In this document: piece after piece, positions 29,801 to 44,800 of the stretch | Position numbering within the stretch: the first letter of the stretch is position 1 | Layout of the letters: each line of letters starts with the position of its first letter | NCBI GenBank assembly: GCA_033439295.1 | Contig: JAVTLE010000023.1 | Span: 186,001-250,000, forward strand | Direction of reading: 5' to 3' | Source: Deuterostichococcus epilithicus | Lineage: Eukaryota; Chlorophyta; Trebouxiophyceae; Prasiolales; Stichococcaceae | DNA length: 64,000 bases | The notes under the pieces: generated by a model | The model's database searches: none | The model's input: only the letters and a program-made list of their open reading frames with translations | Told to the model about the DNA's origin: nothing | Made by a program: the position numbers and the translations under genes

Positions 29801-32800
29801 TTTTACCAAACGGTATGACGATGTCTCGATTCAGCTGTTGATGTGCACGCAGCTGCGCTGCCGCCGCTGCGACGCTGCCGTGCCACCATGTTCAGAAACT
29901 CCCTTGCGGCGCAGAGACTCCCAAACGGTGGTGATGCCAGGAAAACACTAACGCAGTGGAGCTGTCTAATCTCTACTCCAGCACCTTAGGAAGTGTGTAG
30001 GGATCCTCGAGTGTCTCGCCATTCAACTTACGTGATTTCTTGGAAGCTGCAGTCCAAGGTCAGCTTCGCAGCAGGTCCCACCATGGATGCGCCGCTGTTG
30101 TTGCAGAAAATTGAGTCAATCCAATGATCGCAAAGTTTGCACCCCGGTGGTGGAACAGACTTCAAGGACAGAAAGATAAAACACCGACGGAGTCGACGAG
30201 GATAGGTGCGCGGCGTTTGTGTTAGGGGGTTTTTCCACGCATGCTGAACTGCGGCCCGTGCTCTGATCGAACAGGAAATCCCCGCAATTCTGCTGTTCTA
30301 CAATGGCATTTAGCTCTCTTGTGCCTGGTGCCGCTCTCATGCCTGGCCTGGCGCAACATGTTTGAATTGTACTACAGCCGGCATCTGCAAGTGCTAGCCC
30401 AGTATTTCAGCTCGCTGGCATTCGCGAGGTGTCAGGGGGTTGCATCCGACGGCGCAAAGCACAGACCAGTCAGCGGGAACCCAGTCAAAGTGTCTGTCAG
30501 ATTTCAATGTGCACGACTTGATGGATTTCGACCCTCGCCAGCCAGAATCAAGATTCTATGCTTTCTGGCTGCTGCACCAGCCGTGCACGATTCAGAATGC
30601 CAGGCAACCACGTGTCGCGGCTGTCTCGAGACCCGTGCTGTCTCCGGCATGCATGCATGACGGCCAGGATAAGGGTCTCTGACCTCTGATCGACTCTGAT
30701 CGCTGCTTTTCGGCTGATCTGAAGGTCAGCACAGCGACATGACGAGCGGGCACGGCGACAACAGCCACGCGGAGCAGCTGGCGGCAGCTGCCACTCGCTT
30801 TGGTCGCGAAACAACAGGTGTGTCAGTCAGCAGAGCAGCAGGGGTTGGTCACGTCTCCCTACCTGCCTGAACATGGCATCTCGTTTCCTTTGGGCGTGTC
30901 CTGGCAGCCTGCACATGCACATCCAATACAGCTTGTCAACCAATCCTGATCCTGAGCTGTCTCTGTGGCCCCTGCGCAGGAGTGCCGCGCCCAACGCATG
31001 GGCCGGCCGCGGTGGGCCCCCCCGACGAGGCCACCTTCGGCAACTACCGCCCTGGAGCCAGCCCCGGCGGTGGCGCCGGCGACGCTGTCTACGGCACATC
31101 GCCCGGCAGCTCCTCCTACATGACCCCTGGCAGCGCTGCCGGGAGCACCGTGATTGGCACGCCGGTCGGCGGAGGCACCGCCCGCGGCGAGCCCGCCACC
31201 GGCGCGCTGACGGACGTTGGCAAAGCCCGCACCGTCCGCACAGACGAGCCGGCGCGNGGGGGCGACGCCGTCGGCCCCGGCCCGCGGCTGTCGCCCAAGA
31301 TCGCCGGCGCCGGTGCTGCCNTCGGAGGCCNCGCCGGCGCTGGCGCCGGCGGCGGCAGCGACCCGACCAGCGTCCGCAGCCGCGGCACGTTCGACGACGC
31401 CAACACGGGCCCCGGGGGCGGCGGCCTGCTGGGTCACCCCAATGGGTCCCGCACCACGGCACACACCGAGCACCACCAGAATGGCCCCGTCAGCAGCAGC
31501 AGCACCTACACCGAGCAGCGGGGTGGCCCTGCCGCCGGCACCTCGTCCTACACCGAGCAGCGCTCGGGCGCCGGGCCAGGGCCGGCCGGCCTGGTGAGGA
31601 TCCCCCAGTGTTGGAAACGTCCCATCATTGCTGCTTGCCACCTCCTGTTTCATACTTGCGTCCTTTGGCGGGAGCGCGTCATGTGGTGGGGTCTTGGGCG
31701 GAACTGGACTGACCTCCTTCGCCTGACGACTGCTCAGTCCTGGCACGATTGCCAGTGCCAGTGTGCAGCTTGCCGGTGCCGAGGTTGGAATGCACTTTGA
31801 CAGTTTGAATTTCCTGATCGCATTTCTGGCACCAAATGGCGATCACACGGCATCCTGTTTGCTCCACAACAGGTCAACAACATCGCAGCAGGGTACCATG
31901 TGCCAGGAGAGACCGCCTCCGGCGGCAGTCAGCAGACGTCCACCTTCAATCATTCCTCCTTCTCGAGCACCTCCGGCGGTGGCACAACTGGTGCGCCTAA
32001 TTAGGGTTCAGGGCGCTCAGGAAGTGCTGCAATGCACAGCTGCATCATGGCAGAACCTGCACTTTTGGGTCTGGCGCCAGTGGCTTGCCATGCATCTGTG
32101 CTCACAGTCTTCAAGTGCATGGTCGCAAAACCTTAACGCAGCCATGCCACACATGCATCCCACTGCGGACATCAGTCAGCCATGCGAGAATATGCGCCAA
32201 CGGCTTTGAGCCGCATCCTGTTTCGACCACCAAGGTGTGTGATGATGGTTTCCAAACAATAAAGGCTGGATCTCTGAACAGGCGCGCTGCACAAATTGCC
32301 GGGCGACGGCATCGGCACCAACAACCCCCTGGGCGGCGTGAACGGCGGCGCCCCCAGCACCGGCGCAACCGGGCACCTGCACCTGGGCCAGCAGCAGTCC
32401 GGCGGCGGCATGGCCGGCGGCATGGGCAGCGGCATGACGGACGGCACGACCAGCGCCGGGAGCAGCGCCTTCCACACCCCCGCCGGCAGCGTCGCCGGCA
32501 GCTACAGCAGCGGCAGTGGCGCCTTCATCAACGGGGGCCTGCCGACCGGCGGCCCCGGCAGCTCTAACTCGGGCGGCAGCAGCCCGACCGGGCAGCGGGG
32601 CGGCGGCTTTGGTGGCGGCATGGGCAGTACCCCACCCATGAGCCCTGGCGGCCCTGGCGGCTTTGGCGGGGACGGCTTTGGCAGCCGCGCACCCATGAGC
32701 TCTGGCGGCGGCGGCGGCAGCGGCATGGGCGGCAGCGGCTTCCATAGCAATGCACCCATGAGTCCTGGCGGCCTGCAGGCGGGCATGGGCGGCCTCAGCA

Positions 32801-35800
32801 TCGGCGGCAACTCGGCCATGAGCCCTGGTGGCTCCGGCAGCATTGGCGGCGGCGGCGGCATGAGCAGTTTCTCCCCCATGAGCTCTGGCGCCCTCGGCGG
32901 CGGCACCGGCGGCGGGCAGCGCTCTCCGACCGCCGGCTTCAGCAAGTTTTCAAGCTTCAGCCCGATTGGCGGCGGCAAGCCTGGCGGCCTCGGCGGCGCG
33001 AGCAGCAGTGGCACCCCTGCGGGTGAGCATTCCGACGGCCATCTGTAGTCGGAGTTCGGTCTGTGCACCTACCATGATGGGGGGGCGCATACCATCAACG
33101 CCCCTGCGCGTGCTTGAATACATGCAGCATGGACGTGCCTCGAGAAAATCGGACCATGGCCGAAAATGTGTGGTCGCTGAGCTGGGCCTGACAACCACGG
33201 CAGAGGCATTGCTTAGCTGCGCGAGCTCCCTTCTTCGGCACAGGCAGCGGCGTTGGTGGGGCGCCCTACAACGTCAGCAGCCCAAGCTCCAGCTCCGCTG
33301 GCGGCGCTTCTCCTCTGGGCGGCGGCGGCTCTGGCGCTAGCATGGTTCGGCATGTTGCCCCCGGTGGTGAGTATCAGACTCCCCAGAGCATTCAATCGAG
33401 CAATCAATCGAGAAAACATTCGATCAAAGCGACGCATCGCCGCACAATATCGCTGACACAATATTCCTGTTGATCATGTGAAGCGACCACGATTCATATC
33501 CTTTGCTCGTTGCGTTACATGGATTGGGTATGCCATGCTTTGCCCAATGATACACGGTGGTGCAGCATCCTGTGTGCAGCTGTGCGGGATGCAAAGCTCC
33601 ATGCGCACCCTGACTTGGAGGGTCTTCAACATTGACACCTCTTTGTGAATCTTATCAGCCATGTGTTGAATCAGGTGGGTCTGATGCAGGGTCCGAGGTC
33701 TACGAGAAGCGGATGCGCAACCAGCACGAGCAGAACGAGACGGAGACATATGAGACGCGGCGCACAGAGTTCTGAGCCATTGCGGAGGAAGACGCCGACA
33801 CGGTAGTAGGCAACCAGGATTGGACATGGTGCCTATTTCGTAGCAGAATGATGACAGACATGTGCGTTTAAGTTTGATTCTTGGGAGCGCGGCGGTATCC
33901 AAATGTTGGGTTACGTCGTGAGCTGTGGGATTTAAGGGTTTCCCGCGACAGCAATTATTTTCAGGGGCAGCCACAAACTCGGCTGCAGTGCTCACAGGAC
34001 GACGCTGTTTTGCTGGAGGTTTAGGGTTTGAGAGTTGGGAAATCTATCTGCCTAGCTACCAACCTCATCACTGGCGTACGAGTACTCGAATCAGCCTCTG
34101 ATCCAAGCGGATAAGCATAATGATCGTCGTCCTCCTGCGGACACCAGCCATCCCATCCGACTCGGCCTCTGCGCCAAAGTGAAAATCGGATTTGTCGACG
34201 GCCGCAGCACGAAGTGCGCCAGGCGCTGCCCAGGCAGCGGCCCCGCCGCCTCGAAGGGCAGCTCCATGTCAGCACGGCACCAGTGCCGCGACCCTTCACA
34301 GTCGGAATCCAGCCGCACCAGCGGCAGCACTGGCAGCAGCGCGGCATGTAGCGCATTGAGCTCCACCATCGGCACGTACAGCGCGCCGTACGTCATCCCA
34401 CTACACACGATGGCCTCCAGTTCAGGCATGCGCGCCACCCCCGCCAATGCCGGGCCTAAATGCATTGGCCCATATCCGACTGGCGCAGCTCTTTGACAGG
34501 GTGCCAACCGACAAAGGGTGTGGCTAGCGCCCCACCTGAAGCATGCCTGTGTTCACCCGCGCTGTCACAGCCTGTGCGCCGACGACTGGCATCAAAAGTT
34601 TCAAGAGGCTTGGCAGAGTGCGCGCGCTGACCGCAGCGCAGGGCACATCTAAGCCTCGGATGCAGCTTCCCACGATGCAGCCTCACACTAGATAGCAGTC
34701 AGCCAACACAAGAGGACGCAGCGCGCCTCACCTGAAGGGGCGCCTGCGGCAGCCGGTGCAAAGGTCGACGGCGCGGCAGGCAGTTAGGTGATCCAGGCCG
34801 CCAGCGATCAGAACCGCCTCGATGCCGCAGCCACCGCCATGATTGCCACGGAGGTTTAGCAGCCACACCTGCGTCAGGCCGCTCAGGTCCGGCGGCAGCT
34901 GCATGAGCCCGTAGTTCACCTGCGGCCAGCACTGCGGTTGAGAGCTTCGTCAAGGGGCAGCCACAGCGCATGAGCTAGCGGCTGCACTTGCCTCGCAAGC
35001 GGCATGGCAGGGTGCGCCTCTTGCCGATCATTGAGCTGGGCAGTGATGTGATGCTGCGCGGCACAGCGGCACGAGGAACGGCGCAGGCGTGCCCACCGGT
35101 GACTCACCAGGTGCAGGCTGCGCAGATGCGGCCTGGCACTGGCCGCGGCAACAAACGCCAGCAGGTGCGGCTGCAGCCACATGGCGCCGTGCATCGCCAG
35201 GTGGCGCAGCGCCGACAGCCGCGGCAGCTGCGTCGCGGCGAAGGCGCCAAACAGCGATGGGTGGTCCTCCCGTCGCCATGGGTCGTTCGTGTTCCGCAGC
35301 AACACCAGCTTGGTGAGACCCGCCGGCAGCGAGTCCGCCCAAGTCAGGCCGCTGGCCTGGAGGCAGAGGCATGTAACGGCAGGTGACGGCAGGTCGCCGT
35401 GTGACGCGATGCAGGTAGCATCTCATGCAGCATCCCATGTGTTCAGATTCCTTGAGACTCCGCAAGCTGGCAGTCAAGTTCCCATACCAGCTGCATGCAC
35501 TCTAGAGGGGAGTATCCCCGTTTCCCTCCCTTGATGGGCCATGGCATGCTTGCGACTGGGCCATTGTGCACAAAGGCACCAGAACACAGCCTGCGGCGGC
35601 AGCCCCAGAACGCAGTCTAGGGCGGCACACACTCAGGCCCGTGCACCAGGCTGCTGGTGCGGGGTGAGACAAAGGCTCGGTCAATTCACACAGCCATTCG
35701 CACCTGCAGGGGTGCAGACTGGTAAGTGCGGCCAGTGGGTGGCGCAGCGCGTCGGGATGGAGGGATCAATCGTTGGCCGGCATGCAGTGCACCAGCAGCA

Positions 35801-38800
35801 GCTGCCGCAGCGCAGTCAGCATAGAAGCCGCCGCCAGCCCCGAGAGCGGCACGTTGTACAGCGCCAGGGCAGTCAGGCCCGACAGCGCCGAGACATATTC
35901 GGGCATCTCCGCAGCGGCCGCCTGGCCAAAGCGCTTGTCCCGCAGCCCCACAGTCAGCGACTGCAAGCCAGTGCAGTGCGCCGCGGCGGCGGGGCCAGCA
36001 GCGGCACGATCTCTGGCGGTCTCGATTTTGACTTCCATGGGTTGTCGAAGGTGAGCGCCAGGTCCTGCGGCTCATGCAGGGTTTTGGCGACATGTGTTTC
36101 GTTTCCATGCAGCTGGCTCCTTGAGATCATGTTCCTTGTCACTAGATCCCGCAGCCACATGACTGAAGAAGTACACCTGGCACGGCAGGCCATCTCATGC
36201 CGCTCGCTTGCCCCAGGCCCGGCCACCAGAAGCCGCAGCGCCAATCAGTGGCGCGGTGACATGTAGCATTTAGCAGGAGTTTGCCGTGTCCAAGTCCCGA
36301 CGCGCGGCCCACCTGCAGCAGCGGCAGGCTGCGGACGAGGCTCAGTGCAACGCTCTGCGGACCCTGCTCCATGTCCAGCAGTGCCAACTGCATCCAGGGG
36401 CAGTCTTCAGCACGAGATGCCTCATGCTTCATGCAGCGCAGTCGAGAGTATGTCTGGACCGCACCTTTCCCTCACAGGCAGCTGCACAATGATGCGCTCA
36501 AGCACATGGCCGGGCAAGTCCGCAACACTGACGGACGTTTCCTCGACACTTACAGCGTCTTGGCAAGACTGGGGCATCTGCGTAATGTATATCGGGTTTA
36601 CAAGCAAGCAGTCGTTCCGCTGCAAGGATCTGCCACCCTGCTTGCTAGGTCTCGACGCGCTGCAGCAGCCCGCACTCAATTGTGGGTGCGTTAGAATGTG
36701 AGGTAGGTTTGAAAGCTTGAAGAGTCTGCGCCGCAAAGACCGCGGCAAAAGCGTCTGTCTCCGCCCGGGCTTGAACCGGGGACCTTTCGCGTGTAAAGCG
36801 AACGCGCTAACCAACTGCGCCACAAAAACAGCGACATCGTGTGCATTAAGCAGGAATCATGAACCTTGCTTGCCGCCACGCTTACCCCCAAATTTGCGTT
36901 TCTGATCATCTTGCTGTTCTCCTCCACACTTCCGGTTTCATTTGAACTTCCTGACCTTTCCGCTCAGACCAGCAACTGCTCTGGCTGTGGCACACCTGGC
37001 TGACTGGTGAAACTCCCACTGGATTGGATTGAACCAGTCGCTCGATTCTGACCGTGTGCAGCAGATCTCATATCAGGTCTTGATTATATATGGCTGGTGT
37101 TTCACTGGTCCCCAGCTCAGCCCTTGGCGACCAGGCGACTTGGTGAACATCCCCAGCCACTAGACATGGGAGCAAACGTCTGGAAGCGCGAGGGTGACGC
37201 AGGGCGCACCTTCAGCGTGGGCGCTCAGCAGAAGCCGCACCTGCCCGACGCGAAGCCGGGACTAGGGCGCCACCCCGGCAACCAGGCTGGCCACAGCGCA
37301 ATAAAGCGCAAGCTGGTTTGGAGCCGCAGCGATGCAGCAGCGCCAGCTTCAGACCAGTCCAGTGGTGGCGCGCCCGCAGTTCAGTCGCAGCAGCAGGCGG
37401 CCGCGCAGGTCAGCAGCCGGCTGCGGTCGGGAGCATACGACACCGGCGCTGCCGCCGCACCCACAGCCGCCTCGCCGCAGGCAGCTGCCGCGGGCCAAGA
37501 AGCTCGCCAGCCCGCGATTCCGGCAACGAAGCGGCACAGGACAGAGCCTCAGCGGCCTGCAGCACAGCCTCGCAGCCCCGCCGTAGCGGCGGCCGCGGCA
37601 TCAGCCGCTGCGCACGGCAGGCCGCCCCCTGGCGGCACAGCCGTTACAAGTGGCCACGGCAGCGCCGGCGGCAGCGCCGACGGCAGCCGCCTGAGCGCCG
37701 GTGCGGCGGCCTTTCGGCCCGCAGAGGCAGCGGAGGCTGTGGAAGCGGCGGGTGCGCAGCAGGCAGCCGCGGCGGCGCAGCAGGAAGCCGCGGCGGCTGC
37801 ACGGCGGGCGCTGGCGGCCAAGCAGGCGGAACTCGTGCGCCTGCGCTGGGCAACGGCGCAGCAGCAGCGGCAGCTGGCGGCCAAGCAGGTGGGCTCGGTG
37901 CTCGATGTGGGTTCAACTGGGAGGTTTGGTCGAAAGCTGTGCCTCGACGTCGGCTGCTGAGCGAAGTGTGCGGGCCCAGCTGCCGTGGTCATGCTTCACC
38001 CTGTGCCCCGGCTGTGGCGGCATGCGACTCGATGTGCCGAAACACCCAGCTGCTGCCGTGCAGGCCGCGGCAACGGCAGCGGAGGAGGCGGCAGAGAGGG
38101 CTGCCCGAGACGCGGTGTCTCAGGCGGAACGCCGGCGGCACCGGCTGGAGGCAGGCTTCACCGAGGTGGGCGTCAGCACAAACCACTCCCTCGAAACTTG
38201 CGGAATCACGGTCACCCGCTGGGCACACGTCTGCGCCTCTGTTCCCTCGCGTACGGGCGCGCATCATGCCCAGTGCTGAAGCGTCAGCTTTCCAGCAGAC
38301 GCATGCTGCTCTTGGGTTTCCGCCAGCCATGTGGCCCGGTCCCAAGCTCGTCAGCAGCGGGCACAAGACCCTTCACGCGTCTCGAGTGCGTGATTGGACA
38401 TGCATGTCCGACTGTCACGCCTGCGCAGGCGTACCAGGAGGCACGGGACGCGGCGGCTGCAGAGGCGGCGGCGCCGAAAGCCGCGGCGCCGGCTGCGGAC
38501 GAGCGCGAGGTCGCCCGCGTGCTGGCGGCAAAGTCTGACTACGATTGCCTGCAGGTTTTTGCATTCTTGGCCTCCTCACCTGGTGCCGCAAGGCACATTG
38601 GGCCTTCCAGGCTCCCGCCTGAGGCGTTTAGGCCGGCTGGCAGTGGCGCCCAGCGTGAACGCAACCTCACAACATAGCGGCTGCATCCGGGTCGTCCGGC
38701 CTGCCGCTGTCCGATGCGGCCAGATCCTACGGCACGACATGCTGGCAGCGGGGACTGACCGCTGCCCTGGCGCTGCAATTCGCGCCGGCATCTCTAGGCC

Positions 38801-41800
38801 TGATTTTGGATTTCAGCTGGTACACCAGGGATTGTGCTCCCGTCGCTTAGCTGCATGTAGGCGGCTGAGCATGCATGGATCCTTCAAGGCGGGTGCCTCC
38901 CTGTCAGCCTAGGACTCACATACTGGACAACCAGGTGATACCCAATCAGGAGACTAATCAGGACCACTGACCCTCCTTCCTGCTGCCGCCGCAGCTGCCG
39001 GCGGGCTCGGGGCGCGACGCCATCCGCGCCCGCTACCGCGACATGGCCAAGGCGCTGCACCCCGACAAGTGCCGGGCGCGGGACGCCAAAGACGCCTTCC
39101 AGCGCTTGTTCGAGGCGTACAGCAACATCCGTGGCTTTGTCAGCAACTGAGCGGGTTACGGTGCCGGCGACGGCAGCCGACGCAGCCGCCACTGCTCTTC
39201 CGCCGGCTTGTGCCGCCTCTGCCATCGCCTGCCATCGAGACATACAGCAATGCTTGCGGCGCCAGCCGCGGCTGAGGGCGAGTCCCAGCTGACGAAGCTG
39301 CCCTTGGAAGGCTTCTCCGTCGGCGAGGGCGCAGCCGCAGCGGCTGACGGCACGGCAGCGTTGGCTGATTCCAGGGCGGTGCTGGCTGGCAGCTCCTGCA
39401 TGATCGGCAGGAGTTGGGGCGCACAGTGTGGGGGTGAGGCTTCGGCGGCGCCGCCATATCCACTGCGGCGAAAGGTGGGCAGCCGGCGGGCAGCTGCTGC
39501 TGGCGCACAGTTGACATGGGATGGACCTCTGCAATGAAAGACCGGGCCTGGGCGCAGTTGCTTCGAAAGGGAATAACAGGTTTCATGTTCCATGTTTCTT
39601 GAGTGATGGTATCAGAAACAGGCATTTCGCATCGACAACTGGACCACTGAGGACAGGCGCTCCGTACCCTAGTACTCCCTGTAATCCGAGCACAGCAGCC
39701 AACAGTAAAACCCAATCGAGAAAGCAATTGCAGGGCAAATTACTTTTATCAATCATGGCGTGCTGTCATTGAACGTCCACAAGCGCGGATCGCCATAAAA
39801 AACCAAGCCTGGCCAGAGGTCCCTCGCGCCGCTCGATATTGCCAGGACTGGCGGCTCAACGACATCGCGACACTGACTGCCAATATGTTTTGGCAAATCG
39901 CGCTCGACTCGCATCATCCAGACCCTGCGGACGACGTGCAAAAGAATGGCGGGCGCCCCGCCTGTATCCTCGAATGGCAGAGACTCCTGCTAAATTCGTG
40001 CCGCGCCCAAGACAAAAAAGACAGAAACTGTTCTGCCGGCACGTCGGTCTTGGACAAACTGCAGATCAGCTGGTGGGCCGCCATAGCGCCGGCGCTGGCG
40101 CTAAGATTTCCATTGCTACGATGCTGATGGAAGTCACGCCTAGAGTCGAGTATCGCTGTCAAAAGTGGCGGCCTGCTCACTGGGGCTCATGAACTCGGCC
40201 TGCATGATGGCGTCATGGGCGGCCCCTACGGACAAGGGTGCTGCCGCCAGAACCGAAGGCCATGGTGGCGGCAGGCCGCCAAATTGGATGGAGCTGCTTC
40301 CGCCAAAGGCCGGCGTCATCTGCGGCGCCAGCGGCACTGCACCGCTGCTGACCACAGATGACGTGCGCCGCCATGTGCCTGGATCCGTCAGGGCCGAGAT
40401 TGCAGCTGTGCCGCCAGGAGAGGTAGCGAGGAACGGTGTGCTGAAGCAAGGAGCGCCGCCGCGGCCAATAGCGCCGGCGCGGCTGTCTGGCGGCGGAAAC
40501 TGTGGGCGTTGAGCACCCAGCGTGTCGACCTGGAGCCTTGCATGCTGATCGTAGCTGGCTTGCAGTCGCGAAGGTACTGTGATGGCTGCTGCGGCCTGTG
40601 CGGTCTCCCTGCACGCGATTTGTCAAGCATCAGCCCCCTGTGTCACCTTGATGCAGATCTTGAGAAGTCGGGAGTAGTCAGCGCAGCTGCAACCTATGTC
40701 AGTGAGACAAGATAGGCTCTTCTTTTTTGGTGAGGATGGGAAGCACACCACCAGCAGAGACAGGCGGCGCATGCTTAAACACCGATCCGATTGCAGCCTG
40801 GAAGACATGTCTCTGTGCGAGATTGAACAAGAGCGTTAACGCTACAAACAGGCGATTGTAAGCCGCAATCTCAGCGAAGAGCTACAGAGCCCACCAGTCG
40901 ATCAGATACGGCTTGATGAGGTCGCTCGCTGCCGGCAGGCGCCCTGTGATCTGGATGCCGTGCCCCCAGGGCTGCGACCCGGCTGCCGCCGCCGCCGCCC
41001 CGCCAGGCCGCCAAGGCGCCAGCGACGCCGNCGCCGCCGGCCGGCCGAATGGGTCCGGCACGGGGAGAGCGCGCCCCACCCAGGCCGCATCGCCGCCGGC
41101 GCCGCCAAATGCCGCCTCGGGCGCCGACAGTGTGCCGTAGTGCGACTCCCCGGCATCCAACGCATACCGCGGCGGCACACGCGGCAGCGGCAGCGGCCGC
41201 CCGGCGCCGGCCGCCGGCTCGCTGCTGCGCCGCAAGAAGCCGCTCGGCAGAGGCACGTCGAGGACGTGATATGGTGGCGGCCGCCAGGCTGCGCCGTCCA
41301 GCGCGCCACTGCCGTCGCTGAGCAGCTGCCGTGTGTGCTCCGACTGCGGCTGCTGCTGCGAGTGCAGCTCGGGCGGCAGCTCGGCCGCTGCTGCAGCAGC
41401 GTGGATGCCATGGAGCTGCAGATCGAAGTGCGGCTGCCAGCCAGTTGACGGCCGACCCTCCTCCGCGCGCAACTGCACGGATAAGGCCCGCCAGGTCAGG
41501 GCACAAATTCCGCATTGTGATGCCCCAATGAACCAGCGTGTAGTGCTGGTCCGGCGGCAGCGGAACAGCGGCATCGCCCGTTCCACCCATGTACACACGC
41601 GACCTGTGCCCGCAGTAAACCGCCTTGCTCTGTACAAGGTGACAATGATGCAGCAGAGGATGGTGCCTTGAAGCACATTGTTGCTTGCTAGGCAATTCTC
41701 AGTACACCTTCCCGACTTGCTGGTAGAGGTGGCAGCACCGAGGCTGTATAACCTTCAAGCAGCAGCAGCAGCAGTAGCAGAAGCAGCGGCAGGCTGATGG

Positions 41801-44800
41801 CTACATGATGTTGCACAGTGTAGTCCAGATCACTGACACTCCACTCACATCGTCGGGCAGAAGCCGCTGCTGTGGCAATGACAGCCCAGCTGGCCCGCTA
41901 GCATCTCCGTACCCCACCCAGTGGCGCGGCGGCAGTTGCAGATCCGGTGGGTCAGCGAGCCGCCCGCTGGCTCCCTGCGCGCTGAAGCTTCTGACGCCGC
42001 CGCCGCCGCCGCCGATGCCGCCTGCAAAGCTGCCAACAGGTGCGTACGCGGTGTGTGCGCCGCCAGCATCAAAGACTGCTGCAGAGAGCTGCTGCAGGCT
42101 GCTGCCGCTCAGGAGGGTGGCGAGACTGCCGCTGCCGCTGCCGCTGCCGCCTGTGAGCGCGCCCACAGCGGTGCTGCCGCTGGCGCCGCTGCAGCTGTTG
42201 TCGTGGAAGGCAGCGGCGCTGCGGCCGCCGCTGCTGCACACCGTTCCGCTGCCGCTGCCGCCGGGAGTCGCTGAGCCGGGTCTGCCGAGCTGGGGCCTGC
42301 CGTCATAGCGGGAGGACATCGTCGCGTTGCGCTCCAGCCCACTCGCCGGGGTGCCACTGCCGCCCTGCAGAACTGCGCCCGAGAGCCCCCACGAAATTTG
42401 CGGTGCCGGCAGCAACGACGGCGGTGCCGGCAGCAGCGCCGGCAGCGTGATGCTAACCTCCTGTGGCATGGGACATGACCATCTGGTGTGTATCGTGGTG
42501 TTGGGTGGGGGAGTCGTCTCAGAACCTGCAAGCCTGAGCTGTTTCAGTGCAGCAACTGTCAGACCGGCAGTCCGAGCAGGGATGCTCAAGCCCAACAGAT
42601 AGTCGTTGCTGCAGCTCTGCGTTGCAACTTGGCAAGATGGGACTTTGCGACAGCCGTGCCAGCCCAGCAACAGCTCTGGCCTTTGGCGCTAGGCAGACTT
42701 CTGGCGGCACGGCCATCGGCATGGCAGGGGCATCGATTCAATCCCACCTCCTGACCATCAACGGTACTGACAGCGCCAGGGTGCATGCCGCCTCGCTGCA
42801 GTGTAGCGTTGGCGTCAAACCGCGCCGGCAGGCTGTTCGTACCCAATAGGTAGCGCATGCTGCTGCTGCCCGGCCGCGGCTGCTGCAACGGGTGGACCGC
42901 CGCCACGTCTGCCGCATCTGCTCCCAATGTCACCGCTGCAGCATCAGCTGCAGGCGGCAATGCCACCGCCAACGGCGCCGCCGTAACCCCCGCCGCCGCC
43001 GTGTAGTTCTGCTGTGCTACGGGCTGTCCGGTGGCTGCGGCAGAGTCTGCGCGGCGCTTTGCAGCGTAAATGTCCACCGCCGCTGCTGTGCCGGAGCCTG
43101 CGCCAGGCGCGCTGCGCTTCCTGGGCTGCCTTGCTCCTGCACCAGACGATCAGGTAGCTCCAATGTCTGGTGTCCATCTTTGCAGGTTTTTGCAGCCTGA
43201 GGCACACGGAGAGTGCATGAAAGCATTCAACCACGGTGTCAGAACCCCAAAAACGCACGGACAGAAGCTGAGCGCAGGCTCCCTACTGGACTTTGATGCG
43301 GGGCAATCATGGCGCTGATTTGCCGCCTACACGGTCCACTGGACATGCTGCACGCACCGGACTCATCAGCGGGCGTTGGCGCCGCAGTGGCGCAGCTGGC
43401 GGTGGCGAGGCGACAGCAGGTTGCCTCGCCGCCGGGCAGCGCGGCGTCATCTCTGTGGCCCGCCAGATCTGAGGGCGGCGACCGCCTCTGGGCATGCTGC
43501 GACGCAGCGCCCTCGCCCGCAGGCGCTTTCTGGCTTGTATCCGCATGGAAGTTGCCATCGTGTGCCTGTCGTGCGCTGCCGCAAGCGGGCGGCGCCGCGG
43601 TGGCCGAGGCTGCAGCCGGCAGGACGTCTGCTGTTCCCGCCGTTGTGGGCGAAGCGGCGGCAGTACCGGGGTCGCTGGCGGAAGCCAGCGCCAGGTGCAC
43701 CATGCCCTTCCTGAGGGGGCGTCGCCGAGCGCCGAAGGCTCTGGTCTCGTTCTGCCTCCGCACATTGTGCGCGACAAGTTTTCTGCGGCAGCTCCTGTTA
43801 AGCAGGTGGGGCACTCGTCTTAGCTATCACCACCGGCGGCACCTTACCAGCACAATTGGGTCACCCCAAAAGCGCATGCACCCCACGAGGCGTGCACAAT
43901 CATTTTATCGCTTCGCGCGCGAGCTTAAAGGTGAGGAGTGGCGGTGTGCTGCCGTTGCAGCGGTGGGTGTACAATGCATTGGCGCCTGCGCAAGAACGAG
44001 GCAGTAGCGCGGCATCACGGCGTACGGGTCGCTGCGGCTGCCGCAGCTAGCAAGTGCAGAAGGAGCTCACTTCCTGTTGCCGTCGAAGCAGTCCAAGTCG
44101 TGGAAGGAGCAGCACTGCTGGCAGAAGCGCTTGGCGGCGCCGTCGACGATCACGGAAGCGGCTGAGGCATGCCCAGAGCAGCAGCGCGCCCGCTGGTAGA
44201 ACCGCTTCTCCCCTTCCAGCGCCTGGGTGCAGCCTTCTACCTGTGCCAGCACACGATGAGTTGCTCGACCGACGATCGTGCTCGCGGGCGGTGTCGCCTG
44301 CCAGCACCTGCAGGGCTGTGCTTCTCTATCTACAGTACATCAGGTGGCAACCTCTGCCGTGCTGGATGACTGATTTTGGGCGCTCAGCACCGCCAAGGCT
44401 CCAATCTTGTGCGTGAGTGCGTGGAGCTTCAACTTACCAAGAGACGGTGCCGGCCTGCCTGACCTGTGATGCTCCGAAGAGACGCTGCGCTGGGTGCATA
44501 GTGCCAGGCAAGCTCCTAGCCAGGCTGGCGCCGCCACGACGCACCGTTGCCGTTCGATCGTGGGCGACGCCAGTACAGGACAAGGGTTCTGGCTGGCCAT
44601 TGCGGCAGTGGGGCACTGGCGACGCGTTGATACTAGGTTTCGGCGTCGACCCTGGCTGAAGTACAAGGCACCTTGCACGTCCTCACGGGAAGTGCTCCGG
44701 CATCCAGCTGGCGGCGCTGAGGTTCCTGTTCTGGAGAGGCGCCGCCCACGCGTGGCCGCCGGCGCAGCGGCTCCGTGCGCCGCCCGCTGCCAGCACCGGG